DNA of 64,000 nt from Verpa conica (lineage: Eukaryota > Ascomycota > Pezizomycetes > Pezizales > Morchellaceae), in the NCBI GenBank assembly GCA_033030425.1, contig JAUFSD010000010.1, forward strand, positions 558,001 through 622,000, written 5' to 3'. Within the stretch, counting starts at the first letter, position 1; each line of letters starts with the position of its first letter. This document shows positions 24,899-37,807 of the stretch, piece after piece. A model generated the notes under the pieces. The model was not told where the DNA came from. It saw only the letters and a list, made by a program, of their open reading frames with translations, and searched no databases. The position numbers and the translations under genes are program-made.

Positions 24899-27800
24899 AT
24901 GGCAGCCTCAGCTCCAAAACTCGATGACTACAAGCTAGAAACGGAATTTCACGATGGCTATGTGGTACATACGACATATAGGTGGGAACTTTCGACAAGA
25001 TTGTGGGAGAAGTCGACATGGAAGCAGGAACAAAAGATAGGCGATGGTGCATATGGAAGTGTTTGGCTCCAGGAGAAGCGAGGACCTAGGGGATCTAGTG
25101 GACAGTTGAGAGCAGTCAAGCAGCTGCCCCGAGACTCATCACAAAAGGCGGGTCTTTCTCAGGAGCTGCTAGCTTTGGTCAAGTTGAAGGATGTAAGTCT
25201 TAGAATATTTACATATAAATCTATAGGGTGATGATAGAACGGCCAGGATAATAGCGGGGGTTATCTTAAACCTTAGTTATTATGCCAGTGTCCTGGGTGT
25301 TCCAGCTTCACCCCCTCTACCTAGATATATAAAGCTAACTGTAAATCCCTAGTATGAATATTTGTTCTTGAGGTTTTTCGGCTGGTACGAGAGCATAGAC
25401 CACACGTTCCTTGCTATGGAATATATCGAGCATGGAGACCTCAGTAATTATATTAAAGACCCTCAAAAGGCGAAAGCGGGCGCCAAAGAGATCACTAGAC
25501 AGATATTAGAAGGGCTTGAGGTTCTCCACGAGAAAGGGATATGTCACCGAGATCTAAAACCGCAGGTTAGACCCTTCGGCCCCTTTCGACACTTCATCCT
25601 GACATAAATCTAGAATGTCCTTATTGCCTCCCCCGACCCAATTTGGGTCAAAATCGCCGACTTTGGAATTTCAAAACGCACAAAAAACACCGCTTTACGA
25701 ACCATATGTGGAACCCAAGGTTATTTTGCTCCCGAATTACTAGGATCACTCCCTCAGAAATTCAAAACACGAGAAAACTCCTTTACCGACGCTTTGGACA
25801 TCTGGTCATTAGGCTGTGTAGTGCACGAGCTCTTGACTTCCCAAACGCCTTTCATGAGTGTTGACGAGGAATTTGACTCGGAGTCAATGTCAGGCGTTGA
25901 GGCTGGGCCGCCAGAACAGCCCGGAGTTGATATGTACTCACTTGGTGCATACTGTAACGGCGACATCGAATTCCCGACTGAGATCTTGCAAGACTCCCAA
26001 GTCAGTGAAGGAGGGATTGCTTTTATCAAAAACCTATTGACTCCAAATCCCAAAGACCGACCGACTGCAACTAGCGCCTTACAAGATGCATGGCTCAAAC
26101 GGGATGTCGAATATACAAGTGATTGGTATGAGACTCTGGAGAGCGAGTTCTCGGGCCTGATAATGGGCCTCGACCTTGGAGGTAAAAAGAAAGATATATT
26201 GATTAGACAAGCCCGAAAGGCAGATATCTTACAATTTTTGCCGAACGCTATAAAACAGGAAGCTCAATCGCTACTCCTAGATGCCGCAGCGAAAGGGTAT
26301 AACTCGGTTATATCAATGATTCTAGGGTCCCCGAGCCTCGAGCCGATCGATTGCTTTACTAAGGGAAAGTTATTCCAAGTAGCAGCCGAAGCTGGGCACC
26401 TTGATACGATCCAGTTACTCTTAGATAACGGCGCCAACATTGATGCCTGCGTCGATAAACCTCAACAAACCGTGCTAAAATGGGCAACTGGAGCGAGGCA
26501 CGTAAATACGATTGAACTACTCCTAAGGGACTTTGGTACTACCGACCTTAGTACCAAAACCGATTGCCAAGAAGCATTTCGATTAGCTATCAAATCCGGA
26601 GATGTCGATGTAGTGCGGGTTTTTTTGAAGAAAAAGACCAACATCTATCCTAAGGGTGACTTTAATGATGAAGATCATACAGCATTGCAGGCGGCAGCTA
26701 GGGGTGGGCATATCGAAGTAGTCCGGCTTCTCCTAGATAACGATAGCCCAAGCGAAACGGATATCGAAATAGCATTGCAAATAGTAGCTGAGAAGGGTCA
26801 TATCGATATCGTCGAACTACTCTTAGATAGTGCCGACGCTAATCTCAACCCATACACGCCCTACCGCCAAGCCGCCTTGCAAGCGGCGGCCAAGAGCGGG
26901 CATCTTGGCGTTGTCAAGCTACTGATTGATAGCAAGGCCGATGTGAACGCCTCAACAGCAGCAGTAGAAGGATTTCGAACAGCATTACAAGCCGCTGCTG
27001 GGGGCGGGTATATCGATATTGTTAGGCTACTTTTGGACAGTGGTGCCGATATCAATTCTAGACCATGTAGGAAGAATGGCCGGACGGCGCTCCAAGCGGC
27101 GGCTGAGCGCGGGTATAGAGATATTACCATACTCCTATTGGACAACAAGGCCGACGTAAACGGTATAGCAGCAGAAGACGGTGGCCGAACAGCCTTGCAG
27201 GCGGCAGCTGGGGGTGGTCATATCGAAATTGTTAGGTTGCTGTTAGAGCGTGGTGCCAAAGTCAATTCTGAATCATGCAGAAAGAACGGACAAACAGCAT
27301 TACAGGGAGCAGCAGGCAAGGGACATATCAACATTGTTAAACTTCTCTTAGACAACAATGCCGATACCAATGATTCCACAGCAACCAATGGCCGAACAGC
27401 CTTGTTTGCGGCGGCTAAGGCCGGACATAGCGATATTGTCAGACTACTGTTATACAACAACGCAAATGTGAATGATCCATCAGCGCGGAAAGCAGGTCTC
27501 ACAGCATTGCAGGGAGCAGCTGAGGGGGGGCATATCGACATCGTCAGGTTACTATTGGAGTATAAGGCCGACGTGAATCCTAGGACAGCAGGAACCGGGT
27601 TTCAAACACCTTTACAGGCGGCATCTGGAGGCGGCTATACAAAAATCGTCAAGCTCCTATTGGATAACAAGGCTGACGTCAACGCAGGACGAGCGAATTT
27701 TGGCAATGTAGGCCAAACAGCCCTAGAAGCAGCGGCTGAAGGCGGTCATCTCGACATCGTCAAACTGTTATTGGATAAGAAAGTCGACCTAAGCACAGGT

Positions 27801-29852
27801 CCAACAAGGTATGGCAAAGGTCAAATAGCGTTACAAGCGGCAGCCAAGGGTGGATATACAGAAATTGTCAAGCTGCTATTGGATAGTGGTTCTGACGCGA
27901 ATGGTCGGGGGGCAGGAGTTGGAGTTATGACGCCATTGCAGGCGGCGGTAAAGAGTGGGAATACCGACGTTGTCAAGATGCTCCTGAAATATAAGGCCAA
28001 TGTAAACGGTGATGGAGTGCTACCAGCAGGAGGCCGAACATCTTTACAAATAGCAGCTAGAGATGGTCGTATAGACATTGTCAAGCTACTCTTGAATAGT
28101 GGAGCCGATGTAAATGCTCCTGCAGCATGGCAAGGGGGTATAACAGCATTGCAAGCAGCAGCAGAAGGCGGGCATATAGACATTACAACCTTGTTTCTAG
28201 GCAGTGGTGTCGATGTCGATTATAGGTCCTACGGCCAGACAGCATTACAGGTGGCAGCTAAAAACGGAAATATCGATATTGTCACGCTACTCTTGGACAA
28301 CAATTCCGATGTCAATATAAGAGCAGCAGGATTCGGGGGTCTAACTGCCTTACAAGCGGCGGCTAAGTCTGGGCGTATTGATATTGTCGAGCTACTATTA
28401 GATAGGGGCGCCGACGTGAATGCTCCACCAGCATGGGAAGGAGGTTTAACGGCATTGCAGGCAGCATCTGGGGGCGGGCACACCGCCATCGTTATACTAC
28501 TCCTAGAAAATAATGCCGACGTCAATTCCAGCCCAAGCACATCCGATGGCCGAACAGCTTTACGAGCGGCAGCTGAGCATGGACATATCGACGTTGTTAA
28601 GCTACTCCTAGATAAAGGTGCCGATGTGAATCCTAGTTTACCGGAATTTGGGGGTTTAACGGCCTTACAAGCAGCAGCTATACGGGGGCATCTAGATGTT
28701 GTCAGGCTGCTATTGGACAACAACGCCGACGTGAATGCCAAACCAGAAAAATACGCCGGAAGCCGAACAGCTCTGCAAGCAGCAGCTGATGGTGGCCATA
28801 TCGAAATCGTCAAACTTCTGTTAGCTAGAAATGCCGATGTAAACGCGGAACCAGCAAGGTACGGTAGTTCACCCCGAACAGCATTGCAAGCAGCAGCAGA
28901 AGGTGGTCACCTCCATATCGTCAAACTGCTGTTAGACAACAAGGCCAATGCGAATGCCGAACCAGCAATGAACATCGGGGGTCGCACAGCCTTACAAGTC
29001 GCAGCGGAGGGGGGGCATATCGACGTTATTAAGCTATTATTAGATAGTGGTGCTGATATCAATAAAAAATCCCACGGCCTAACCGTATTACAAGGAGCAT
29101 CTGGATGCGGTCATATCGATATCGTTGAACTACTCTTAGATCGCAAAGCCGAGATCAATGCCGAACCAACAAGATATGACGAGCTAGGCAAAACCGCCTT
29201 ACAAGCAGCAGCCGAAGGTGGCTATACCGATATCGTCAAACTACTATTAGAAAGCCAAGCCAATGTAAACGCGGAACTGGAGAAACGCGACAAGTGCCGA
29301 ACAGCATTGCAAGCAGCAGCTGGAGCAGGTCATATTGACACTGTCAGGTTGCTATTAGACAACAATGCCGATGTGAATGCCGAAGGAGCATATGAAGGAG
29401 GTCGGACAGCGTTGCAAGCCGCGGCTGATGGAGGTCATATCGAAATTGTCCGTATTCTACTCGAAAGCGGTGCCGACATTAATGCTAGCCCATGCGGAAT
29501 CACAGGGCGAACAGCTCTACAGGCGGCGGTCGAATGGCGTCATATCGAAATTGTCAAGCTCCTCCTGGATAATGGGGCTGATGTGAATGCTGAAGCAGCA
29601 CGAGAGGGTTTAACGGCCTTGGAGGGAGCGACTAATAGCGGCAATCCAGAGCTCGTGAAGATTTTGGAAGACGCGAATGATTTCTCTATAGTCACAGCCC
29701 GTTGTGGACTAGTAGACATGTCCAGGGAGGCAATCTTTGTGAATAGCCCCGGACGTGGTATTTTAGATACCTTTCGAGACCCAATAAGCAAGGCAAAACT
29801 TCTGCCCCTTAGATCACCTCTCCCACCGCGCACTTTCGTCTCTAGGCATTAG
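24899..29852 (+). CDS. Protein kinase-ankyrin repeat fusion A5 (3 exons)
   Basis: Exons 24899-25192, 25353-25565 and 25614-29852; product about 1581 aa. Starts MAASAPKLDDYKLETEF, parallel to A1. Glycine loop GDGAYG (48-53), ATP-binding Lys74 in RAVKQL, HRDLKPQ|N, DFGISKRT, GTQGYFAPE, DIWSLG; all kinase hallmarks are intact. The C-lobe insert is acidic (DEEFDSESMSG). The linker with DWYETLESEF and DLGGKKKDILIRQ...KADILQFLP matches A4, A6 and A8. About 28 canonical ankyrin units follow, with loops more varied than in A1, ending NPELVKILEDAND and a unique basic tail. Intron 1 is 160 nt and intron 2 only 48 nt, both phase 0. A candidate LTR and a CACGTG motif lie just upstream. Confidence 0.9.
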
Positions 29853-32393
29853 CCTACCTCTTCCAACTTCTCCGAGTCAATATAGGATATTACCATCACT
29901 AGCGGATTCCTCTTATAGGCTTGCTTTGGAAGTTCTTTTTACTTCTGTTTTCTTTCTTGCCCCCGGATCTAGAGTCAATTCTCCCCTCTATTAATATTTT
30001 GATTATTTTCTTCTATATTTTCTTAAAGCCATCTATAGTTATCCTTGGCCTTTATGGGTGGGTAAAATACCCTATTTCCTTTCTTGAGATTTGTTTATCT
30101 CTACACTACTTTTACCCGATGGATGTACTTCTATTCATGTCTCATGGAGCTTATGGAGTTTATGGGTTTTGGGGATATTTTGACTGACTAACCAGGCCTT
30201 GATGTATCTTTACCTTTAACTTCACTTTCTAGTTCAATATATATTTTTATCTATCTAATTGGGAAATAAAGAATACTCTAATCTACACAGTGCACATATT
30301 ATAGGGAGTACCTCTAGCTGCCTCCCAGCTTTCGCGGTAGGTTTAAGTATCCGTAGGCACTAGCGTTCACCGTTATATGACATCATGACTCATGACTCGG
30401 TCTTGGCAACTTAGTGTACTACTTGACGCTTACCTGATATGTCTTAGCCCATTATTGGTACTTAATACTAATAACTAGTGGCTTACTATCTACTAAAGCT
30501 ATTACGAGTCAAGCCTTAGTTAATCTTAGATTTGGCAAAACCAATTCTCTGATAGTCATTCCCCCACCCCTTGGCGGAATCCTTTTTAGAAGTAGAGCTA
30601 TAACAGGTATTGAGTAAAAATACTCACTTGACCCATACTTTAAAGATGCCTCTCAAGCCTACTGTATATACCGGAATTAATACTCCAAAGGCCCCTCTTG
30701 GATTATTTTCGCTAGGCTATATTTAGCAAATGATTAGCTTTAGGCCACCAATACTTGTCGAGATGGGCGAAATATCCTAGCCGAAAGGGCCGGAGTTCGT
30801 TTTTGGCTAGGGGCTTATCTTTCTACTGGATTAGAAAATCATTTTATTAGAGCACCTTCCCAATTCTCTATCTTAACAATATTGTATGTTCATCCAATGC
30901 TATGAGTACCGAGTCAAGGCAAAATTCATCTCACCAATTACATTATAGAAAACCCCTGCCGCCAGGGAAGAAGACAGCTACCTTTATCATGTGGGATATA
31001 AAACGTGCGGCTGAGGCAACAATACTATAGCTTCCACCCTACACCTTTCTACCGAATTTACACCACAATAAACGCTACTCACCCCAAGTTTCAAACCAAA
31101 AGTATTCTAAATCCACGATACTGGCATAAGAGCCTGTAACATTGTTGTTGTAAGACAGAAAATAGAGCAGAGATCCCAGAGAGTATGGAGGCTCTCGCCA
31201 ACAGAGGCAACCGGGAGTATCAGCAGAGATTGAGCGGTAAAGTGGCACACATATAGCACTGAAACAGAGGAGGCTCCCCAAAAATTCTTAGGCAAGACCA
31301 GAGCCTCATTTCTCCCCCGTCTGTAAAGGAAAGGTCTATCTTCTCATCTCTTACAGACTCAGTAGACTTCTGATAACAGTAATATACCCTATATGAATAT
31401 GACGATGCACTAAGATTATACTCTTATAGAGTGATCTCGATGTACCACCTTTCTACTCGAATAATTCACCCAAAAGAGCCAATCACCAGCCATGACTCGG
31501 CCTTGGCAAGCCAATGTCTCAGTTTCGACCTTTCATCACAACTCGGGAATGGGAGATGCGGCTAGAGCTACCCTTACCAATACCCCTTTTCGCTGCAAAC
31601 CCCTATATTATTTATATTTAAACTACAACCCAAAACTCTTATTCAACCTAACTGACAAAAAATGAAGCAATTCCTATACAAATTGAGGAAGTCTAAGCTA
31701 GATACGGAGAGGTCAACAAATACCCTGGATGCGTCGTTGTAAAATGAGGAAATAGTTGGACAAGATACCAGAACATGCACCGAAGAGTACGAATGGATCT
31801 TATTAGGAGCAAGTAGGTTAAAACAGGTAATAAACTAAGAAGAATATTATCCCAGTTAGATAGCATTTATGTAGGGTGTGTTTGCTTATAGCTTAGATCT
31901 CAAATGTTTTATCTAAGCTACTTACTATTATTATCTACATAGTAACTACTGAGCTTCACAAATTATCACTCGCTCATGTTCTAATTCTCATATTAGTAAA
32001 AACGCCCCCCCCCAAGTAGACACTAATGCATTAATATTATTACTCTCGAGAATGTATTCTAGGAAAGCCTTATACTCAGTGTTAAATACTAGCGTAGAGA
32101 GGCTGATGCAGTAGGCCTAAACAACATAAGTCTAGTACATACGTTTAAGCATATATAGAGATTTTAAGTGTTAATCTAGGCGAGTCCACCAGCCAACCCA
32201 GCCTTGGCAGTTAAAGGTCTCAGCTTTGACCTATCCATTTCTGGTGGGTAGCAAAATGAAGGAGAGGTCAAGTGCGGCTGAAGTCTACCTGTCCATAACA
32301 TCAACACCAGCACCAACAACACACACGCGCGCGTTCGGCGGTAAAGGAATATTTCAACATAATTTGCCCTTTCCTAATTATCAGCACTTTACC
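29853..32393. other. Intergenic between A5 and A6 with repeated upstream blocks
   Basis: No gene recognised in 2.5 kb. A motif of the type ATGACTCGGYCTTGGCAA recurs near 30391 and 31493, with a diverged copy near 32190 (CCAGCCTTGGCA, then GTCTCAG-TTTGACC). The 31.49 and 32.19 kb copies share further sequence including GGTCTCAG/TGTCTCAG. They look like decayed duplicates of a promoter or leader region ahead of A6. A stretch near 31160 resembles one near 14560 upstream of A3. Confidence 0.4.
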
Positions 32394-35115
32394 ATGCCGA
32401 ACCCAATCTCGAAACTCGACAACTACAAGTTGGAAACAATGTTCTTCAGAGACGAGGTGGTGCACTCAACATACCATTGGGATTTTTCTACAAGGGTGTG
32501 GAAAACGTCGACCTGGAAGCGGCAGGAACTTATTGGCGCTGGGGCTTTTGGAGAGGTTTGGCTCGAGAGAGGAGATGAGGAGAAGCTGAGAGCGGTCAAA
32601 CAGCTAAGCCAAAAGTCTACTGTAAAAGCGGATTTTACCCGGGAGCTACTAGCTATGGCTAAACTGGAAGATGTAAGTTCTTTAAGAGAACCTAAAAGCA
32701 AGAACACCGGCAAGGAGTTTTTAAACCTTCATTGCTCTAATTCTAACCCTCCTAATCTTATCCTATATTGGAGATTCAGTGCTAACGGTGGACTTCTGGT
32801 AGTATGAACACCTGTTCCTCGAATTCTACGGCTGGTACGATAATAAGGACTATGTTTTCCTCGCAATGGAGTATGCCGAGTTTGGTGATCTGAGTCAATA
32901 CATCACAGATTCACGGATAAAGAAAGACGTGAAAGAGATCATTGGACAGGTTTTGGAAGGGCTTGGAGTCCTCCACGAGATAGGAATCTGTCATCGCGAT
33001 CTGAAGCCACAGGTTTGAATACTAGCCTTATTGGCATTGGTATTCTTATGCTAAAATATAAAATGTCCATAGAATATTCTCGTCATTTCTAAGGTCCCAG
33101 TATGGGTCAAAATCGCCGACTTTGGTATCTCGAAACGGACAAAAAACACTCCTTTACGAACCAGGTGTGGTACACATGGATATCTTTCCCCAGAGCTACT
33201 AGGAGCACTCCCAAGGCGGAAATTCAAACGAGAACCTTTTGATGTAGTGGAAACATTCACCCATGCATTAGACATATGGTCATTAGGTTGTCTAGTGTAT
33301 GAGATTTTGACTTCTCACAAGCCATTTTTCGATATTGACATCGACGACGACGACGAATCCGGTATATATATAGACGAAGATCTAGTAGGGGCCACGGTTC
33401 AACCCGAACTCGACATGGGTTCCCTTGTTGAGTACTGCAGGGGCGATATCGAGTTTCCAACAGAAGTCTTAGAAAGTTCACAAGTTGATGAGGAGGGAAT
33501 CGATTTTATCAAAAGTCTCTTAACTGCGGATCCAGACAATAGGCCGACTGCAGCCAGTGCACTACAGAACCCATGGTTGATTGGGTACACAAGCCATTGG
33601 TTTGAGAACCTGAGGAATGAGTTTTCGTGTCTTGGGGTAGACTTAGATTTCAAGGGCCAAGAGGCTATATTAGTGAAGCAACTCGGTAAAATCGGTATCA
33701 CGCAATTCTTACCGACAAGAAAGAGAATCCCATCTCTACTCCTAGGGGCAGTAGTGAAAGGTTATAACTCAACAATTTCGATGCTCTTAGGATCTCCGGA
33801 TTATGTTTTACAGTCGCTAGATTACTCGGCTAGGGGGAGGCTATTCCAATTAGCTGCCGAAGCTGGACAACTCGATACGATAAAGATACTCTTGAAACAC
33901 AAGGTTGATGTTGGTGCCAGCATCGGTTGCAAAACACTACTCGAATGGGCGGTCAGAGCAGAGCACTTCGATGCGGCTATAATATTCCTGAAAAACGTGG
34001 CCGACTTTAAAACTAGGGTTAACTGCCAGGAGGCATTTAAACTGGCTGTTGCTGTCATGAATATCGGAGTGCAAGGCGAGAGACGCCAAAACATCTCCCA
34101 ACGGAAATTCGTGGGGTGGGATCATAGTTTTATTACACTCCTCTTGGAATACAGTGTTAGTTCGATCGCTTCAGGAAACGATTATGAGGAGGAAGATGAA
34201 GAGGGTGAATACCGATATAGGCAAACAGCTTTGCTACGGGCGGCTGAAAGCGGACACACCGAAATTGTCAAGATTCTATTAGGCGGTGGAGCTGATTTAG
34301 ATATTGCTTTGCTAATGGCAGCTAAGGGCGGTCATATCGATATTGTCAAGTTTCTGTTAGACAAAGATGTTAATATCAACGTTATCTTACATTCCCACCC
34401 GTGCCACACAATCTTGGTAGCTGCAGCTGGGGGTGGGCACATCGATATTGTCGATTTGCTGTTGGATTATGGTGCCGATATCAACGCTGGAGTATCAGAT
34501 GAGCAAGGCCAAACACCCTTACAAACAGCAGCGGAGCGTGGCTATATTGATGTCTGTAGGCTGCTGCTGAATAGAAGGGCCGACGTCAACGCCGAAGGTG
34601 CGGAGACCAAAGGAAAAACGGCCTTACAAGTAGCATCTATGAATGGACATATCGAGATTGTGAGGCTGTTGTTGGATAACGGTGCCCATATCAACGCTGA
34701 ACCAGTAGCGGAATTCGGTCGAACAGCGCTACAAGCGGCAGCTGAAGGTGGTCATGTCGACATTGTCAAGTTTCTATTGAAAAACGGAGCAGATTTGAAC
34801 GTTACTCAGGAAACGTGGAGAGAATGGGGAACAATAGGCGGTCGATCAGCTTTACAAGCGGCGGCTGAGTCTGGACACATTGACATGGTCAAGCTGCTGT
34901 TGGCAAGTGGTGCCAACATAAACGACAAAGGGGTCAAACACAAGGGTCTGACAGCCTTGCAAGCGGCGATTAGGGGTGGGCATATCGATATTGTTAAGTT
35001 GCTGATAGATTGCGGTGCCTATATCAACGCTGGACCAGCAAAAGAATACGGTCGAACTGCCTTACAAGTGGCGGCTGAGATAGGAAATGTCAGCATTGAA
35101 GAAAGAATGCGCTGA
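32394..35115 (+). CDS. Protein kinase-ankyrin repeat fusion A6, truncated by an insertion
   Basis: Exons 32394-32672, 32803-33012 and 33073-35115; predicted product about 843 aa. The ATG in ACCATGCC gives MPNPISKLDNYKLE, aligned with the starts of its paralogues; the frame is open further upstream but without homology. Kinase: glycine loop GAGAFG (48-53), Lys69, HRDLKPQ|N, DFGISKRT, GTHGYLSPE (Ser where paralogues have Ala), then an insert before DIWSLG. The C-lobe loop is strongly acidic (DIDIDDDDESG). The conserved linker (HWFENLRNEF, DLDFKGQEAILVKQ) is followed by eight canonical ankyrin units. The ninth is interrupted after GNVSI by a 274-bp insertion that supplies the TGA at 35113. The kinase and about half the array could still be expressed. 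Confidence 0.8.
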
Positions 35116-35371
35116 TAAAGAACTAAATTTTAAGAACTAAAAACACAGAGTAAACTATAAACCTTATATAGCCAAAAAAATTTGTAAATAACAGTTACCC
35201 GGTTAGCCAACCGGCACAATAAACTATCCGATACCAGTCCGGGTAATCGGAGCAGATTCATCCGTCGGTCAAATAGTTGCACCGTATGTCCGTTGTCCTC
35301 AGTTACCTAAACAGGCAAGTGAGGCCTGTGTCATAGTAACAACCACTTGGCGAGTGACAAAAATTTCAACA
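35098..35371. mobile_element. 274-bp insertion inside A6 with 6-bp target duplication
   Basis: Flanked by AGCATT at 35092-35097 and 35372-35377. Removing the insert plus one copy of the repeat (280 bp) rejoins ...GNVSI with TKLLLDNDANVN into a perfect ankyrin unit and restores the frame. The ends are not inverted repeats. On the minus strand CGCCAAGTGGTTGTTA (35337-35352) resembles a Pol III A box, but no good B box is visible, so a SINE is only one possibility. No GT-AG intron across this stretch restores the frame. Confidence 0.75.
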
Positions 35372-36112
35372 AGCATTACCAAGTTACTACTAGATAACGA
35401 TGCGAATGTCAACGCTGAGCCAGGAATAGAATCCGGCCGAACAGCTCTGGAAGCGGCGGCTGAAGGTGGACATACCCTCATTGTCAAGTTACTATTAGAT
35501 AATGGGGCCAAGATAAACGCTATGGGCGGAAGTTCAACAGCCCTGCAGGCGGCAGCTAGCGGTGGGCATATTGGAATTGTAAGGCACCTACTCATCTGTG
35601 GAGCAGATGTGAATGTTGCAGCCAAACCCAAAGGAAGTAGAGCGGCTCTCCAAGCAGCAGCTGAAGCCGGGCATATAAACATCGTCAAGCTACTATTAGA
35701 TAACGGAGCCAATATCAACACCGTAGACAAACGTTCAACCGCCTTGCAAATAGCAGCTCATATGGGGCATATCGACATTATTGAGCTACTACTAGAAAGC
35801 GGTGCCGATGTCAACTCTAGATCAACATCCAAATACGGCCGAACAGCCCTGCAAGCGGCAGCCGAGATGGGGCGTACCGAAATTGTTAAGTTGCTGTTGG
35901 ATAATGGCGCGGATATCGAAGCGAAACCAGCAAAGGAATTCGGTCTAACAGCCTATCAAGCAGCAGTGCATATGGGGCATCACGAAACTATTAAGCTACT
36001 TTTGGCTAATGGGGCTGTCGAAAACCCAAAGTACCTCCCTCAACCTGCTGTTCGAGATAAATCTACCAGAATCACCCATGCGCTCTTTCGTATGCGGCCC
36101 ATACTGCCATAG
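35372..36112 (+). pseudogene. Stranded C-terminal ankyrin array of A6
   Basis: Continues A6 after the insertion with the rest of the broken unit (TKLLLDNDANVN) and six more ankyrin units, ending ANGAVENPK and a short tail before TAG at 36110-36112. The frame is fully open, so the insertion looks recent. It has no kinase and no start codon of its own with recognisable context. Confidence 0.75.
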
Positions 36113-36128
36113 CAAAAGCAGCTGCAAC

Positions 36129-36280
36129 CAGAGGTTTAAATGAGCCGGCCCGGGCTCAAAACTAGGGTGGCCCGGCCTGGCCCAATAATTAATTTAGTAT
36201 GGTGATTGCTGGCCCGGGCCACATATAAGGTGGCTGGGCCGGCCCGAATTAATTAATGGGCCGGCCCATTTAAACCTCTG
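36129..36280. mobile_element. Non-autonomous hAT-type MITE (152 bp)
   Basis: Starts CAGAGGTTTAAATGAGCCGG and ends with the inverse (minus strand CAGAGGTTTAAATGGGCCGG). It is flanked by a perfect 8-bp direct repeat GCTGCAAC at 36121-36128 and 36281-36288. An 8-bp target duplication and CAGRG-type termini are hallmarks of hAT transposons. The body is rich in GGCCCGGC-type strings and internally self-complementary. It lies 16 bp after the stop codon of the A6 remnant, so probably in its former 3' UTR. Confidence 0.8.
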
Positions 36281-36368
36281 GCTGCAACAGCACGGCAAAG
36301 AGCAAGATTAGACCCGACGTCTCTTTCCATATTTCTTAAGTTTATTTCCCACACTTCTTTCCTAACTA

Positions 36369-36849
36369 TGTTAGATTCTCATACTATTATAATAACCCCT
36401 TGGTTATGATCCCATCCCTAGTTATGTTTCATGTATGGGATGACGTGGCTTGCCACGTCATCAGAATCTCCTAGTTTCATATTACGCATCATGTTCTTGT
36501 TTCATGTAGTCTGACACGCTACGCGTGTCAGCCTCTTCCCTTTCATGTTTCGGCCATACTATAAGTATCGAGCCATTTCCCCAGTTCTTAGTTTTAGTTC
36601 TCTATCCTTCAACTTGCATTCAATACCAAGCACTTACTCTAGTTCCAGTCTTTCCAGTCTTCTAGTCCATGTGCCCATAGCGCCCCAGTTCTTTAGACAT
36701 CACCTGTTGTCCCCACTAGAGCAAGGACTTGTGTACTTTTACAGCCGGTTTGATTTGGAATCGGTCGCTCTATACGTTTTCCCAATATCTTCAAGACTGT
36801 CCGTAACATACTGTTAGGTAATTACTTTTGCCTGTCAGTCTTTCTAACA
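36369..36849 (+). mobile_element. LTR-like segment
   Basis: Short terminal inverted repeats TGTTAGA...TCTAACA, two perfect dyads in the first third (36439-36462, GATGACGTGGC arms; 36511-36531, CTGACACGC arms), then a TATA-like ACTATAAGTATC near 36557. This is the layout of an LTR with U3, TATA and R. The 5-bp flanks AACTA and CGTGA do not match, so it may be part of a larger or rearranged element. Confidence 0.4.
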
Positions 36850-37439
36850 CGTGACCTAGTCTTGCTCTCTTCTCTTAAGCTTACGGTCTTTGTAACCATC
36901 AAGGAGGACCAACTGTGGTTCAGTTGTTATTCCTAAGCAAGGGAAGGAACTTATTTCTTCTTTGCCTATAGGCAGCTGTTTCTGCTCACTGTACTGGTAT
37001 TCTCTTATTGCTCTTTTGAGTCATAGACTACAGTTTCATTCCCTGTCGCATACTACTTTCACGGAATGATCGGGACGCCAGGGTGAGTCTTGGGGAGACT
37101 CATACGAGGAAGGAGGCAGGGTAATAGGTGTCGAGGATAAGGACAAAAGCATTGTACAAAGCGGGGATTTGGTGTATAAATAGGGAGCGTTGCTCCCTCT
37201 CTGTAATAGTTTTCTTTTTTCTTTTCTTTACGCAACGTTTCTTCAGTTAGATTCAATACAAGCTTTCTACTTTGCTGCCTCTCTGCTGCTTCATTGCTTC
37301 GCGATCGCTGAAAACCACTTCTTACTTCACAAACCTTTGGTATTTTGCTTGTAACGGATAGTTACCTTGCCATCAAGTTAGTTGTATCTTGTGGTCACGC
37401 TGTCCTCACGCTGTCCCCCTTGAAAACTACTGACGGTGG

Positions 37440-37805
37440 GCTAATGTTCCAAAGACTGCTGTCCTAGAATTATATAGATTATCTAGCAGTAAAGCTGGTT
37501 ACTTTTTGGTCTAGAGCAGAGTAACTATCTCTGTTCTCCCAGGAAGGTATTTGGTTGTCTCTTAAGAGTTTACCTTGAGCCTAGCCATGACGGTTGTTAA
37601 ACCGTCACACATACTACTATTGATGGGCTTCATCTATTACTTTTAAACCTGCCAGCTTTGGGGCTATCTAGGTTATCTAGTAGTAATGTTGACCCCCTTT
37701 TGGTCAGAACAGAGTAGCTACCTCTGTTCTCCAAAAGTGGTAGTCAATTGTCTTTTAGAAATTTATCTTGAGCCTAGTTATAATGGTTGTTAAACTGTCA
37801 CACCA
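37440..37805 (-). repeat. Tandem 191-bp repeats ending in TGTGAC(G/A)GTTTAACAACC
   Basis: Two imperfect direct copies, each ending on the plus strand in GGTTGTTAAACYGTCACAC (near 37613 and 37804). Both share TATCTAG-AGTAA, CAGAGTA-CTA-CTCTGTTCTC and CTTGAGCCTAG. The same terminus in related form (TGTGACGACTTAACCATCG) is found at the outer ends of the large inverted repeat at 40065 and 43903, so these belong to one transposon family. The preceding 37060-37440 has LTR features (TATAAATAGGGAGC, then CAACGTTTCTTCAG). Confidence 0.5.
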
Positions 37806-37807
37806 AG

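Noticed and set aside
35089..35373. Intron rather than insertion in A6
   Set aside because: The best GT...AG pair removes 285 bp, which does not restore the frame; removing 280 bp between the AGCATT repeats does.
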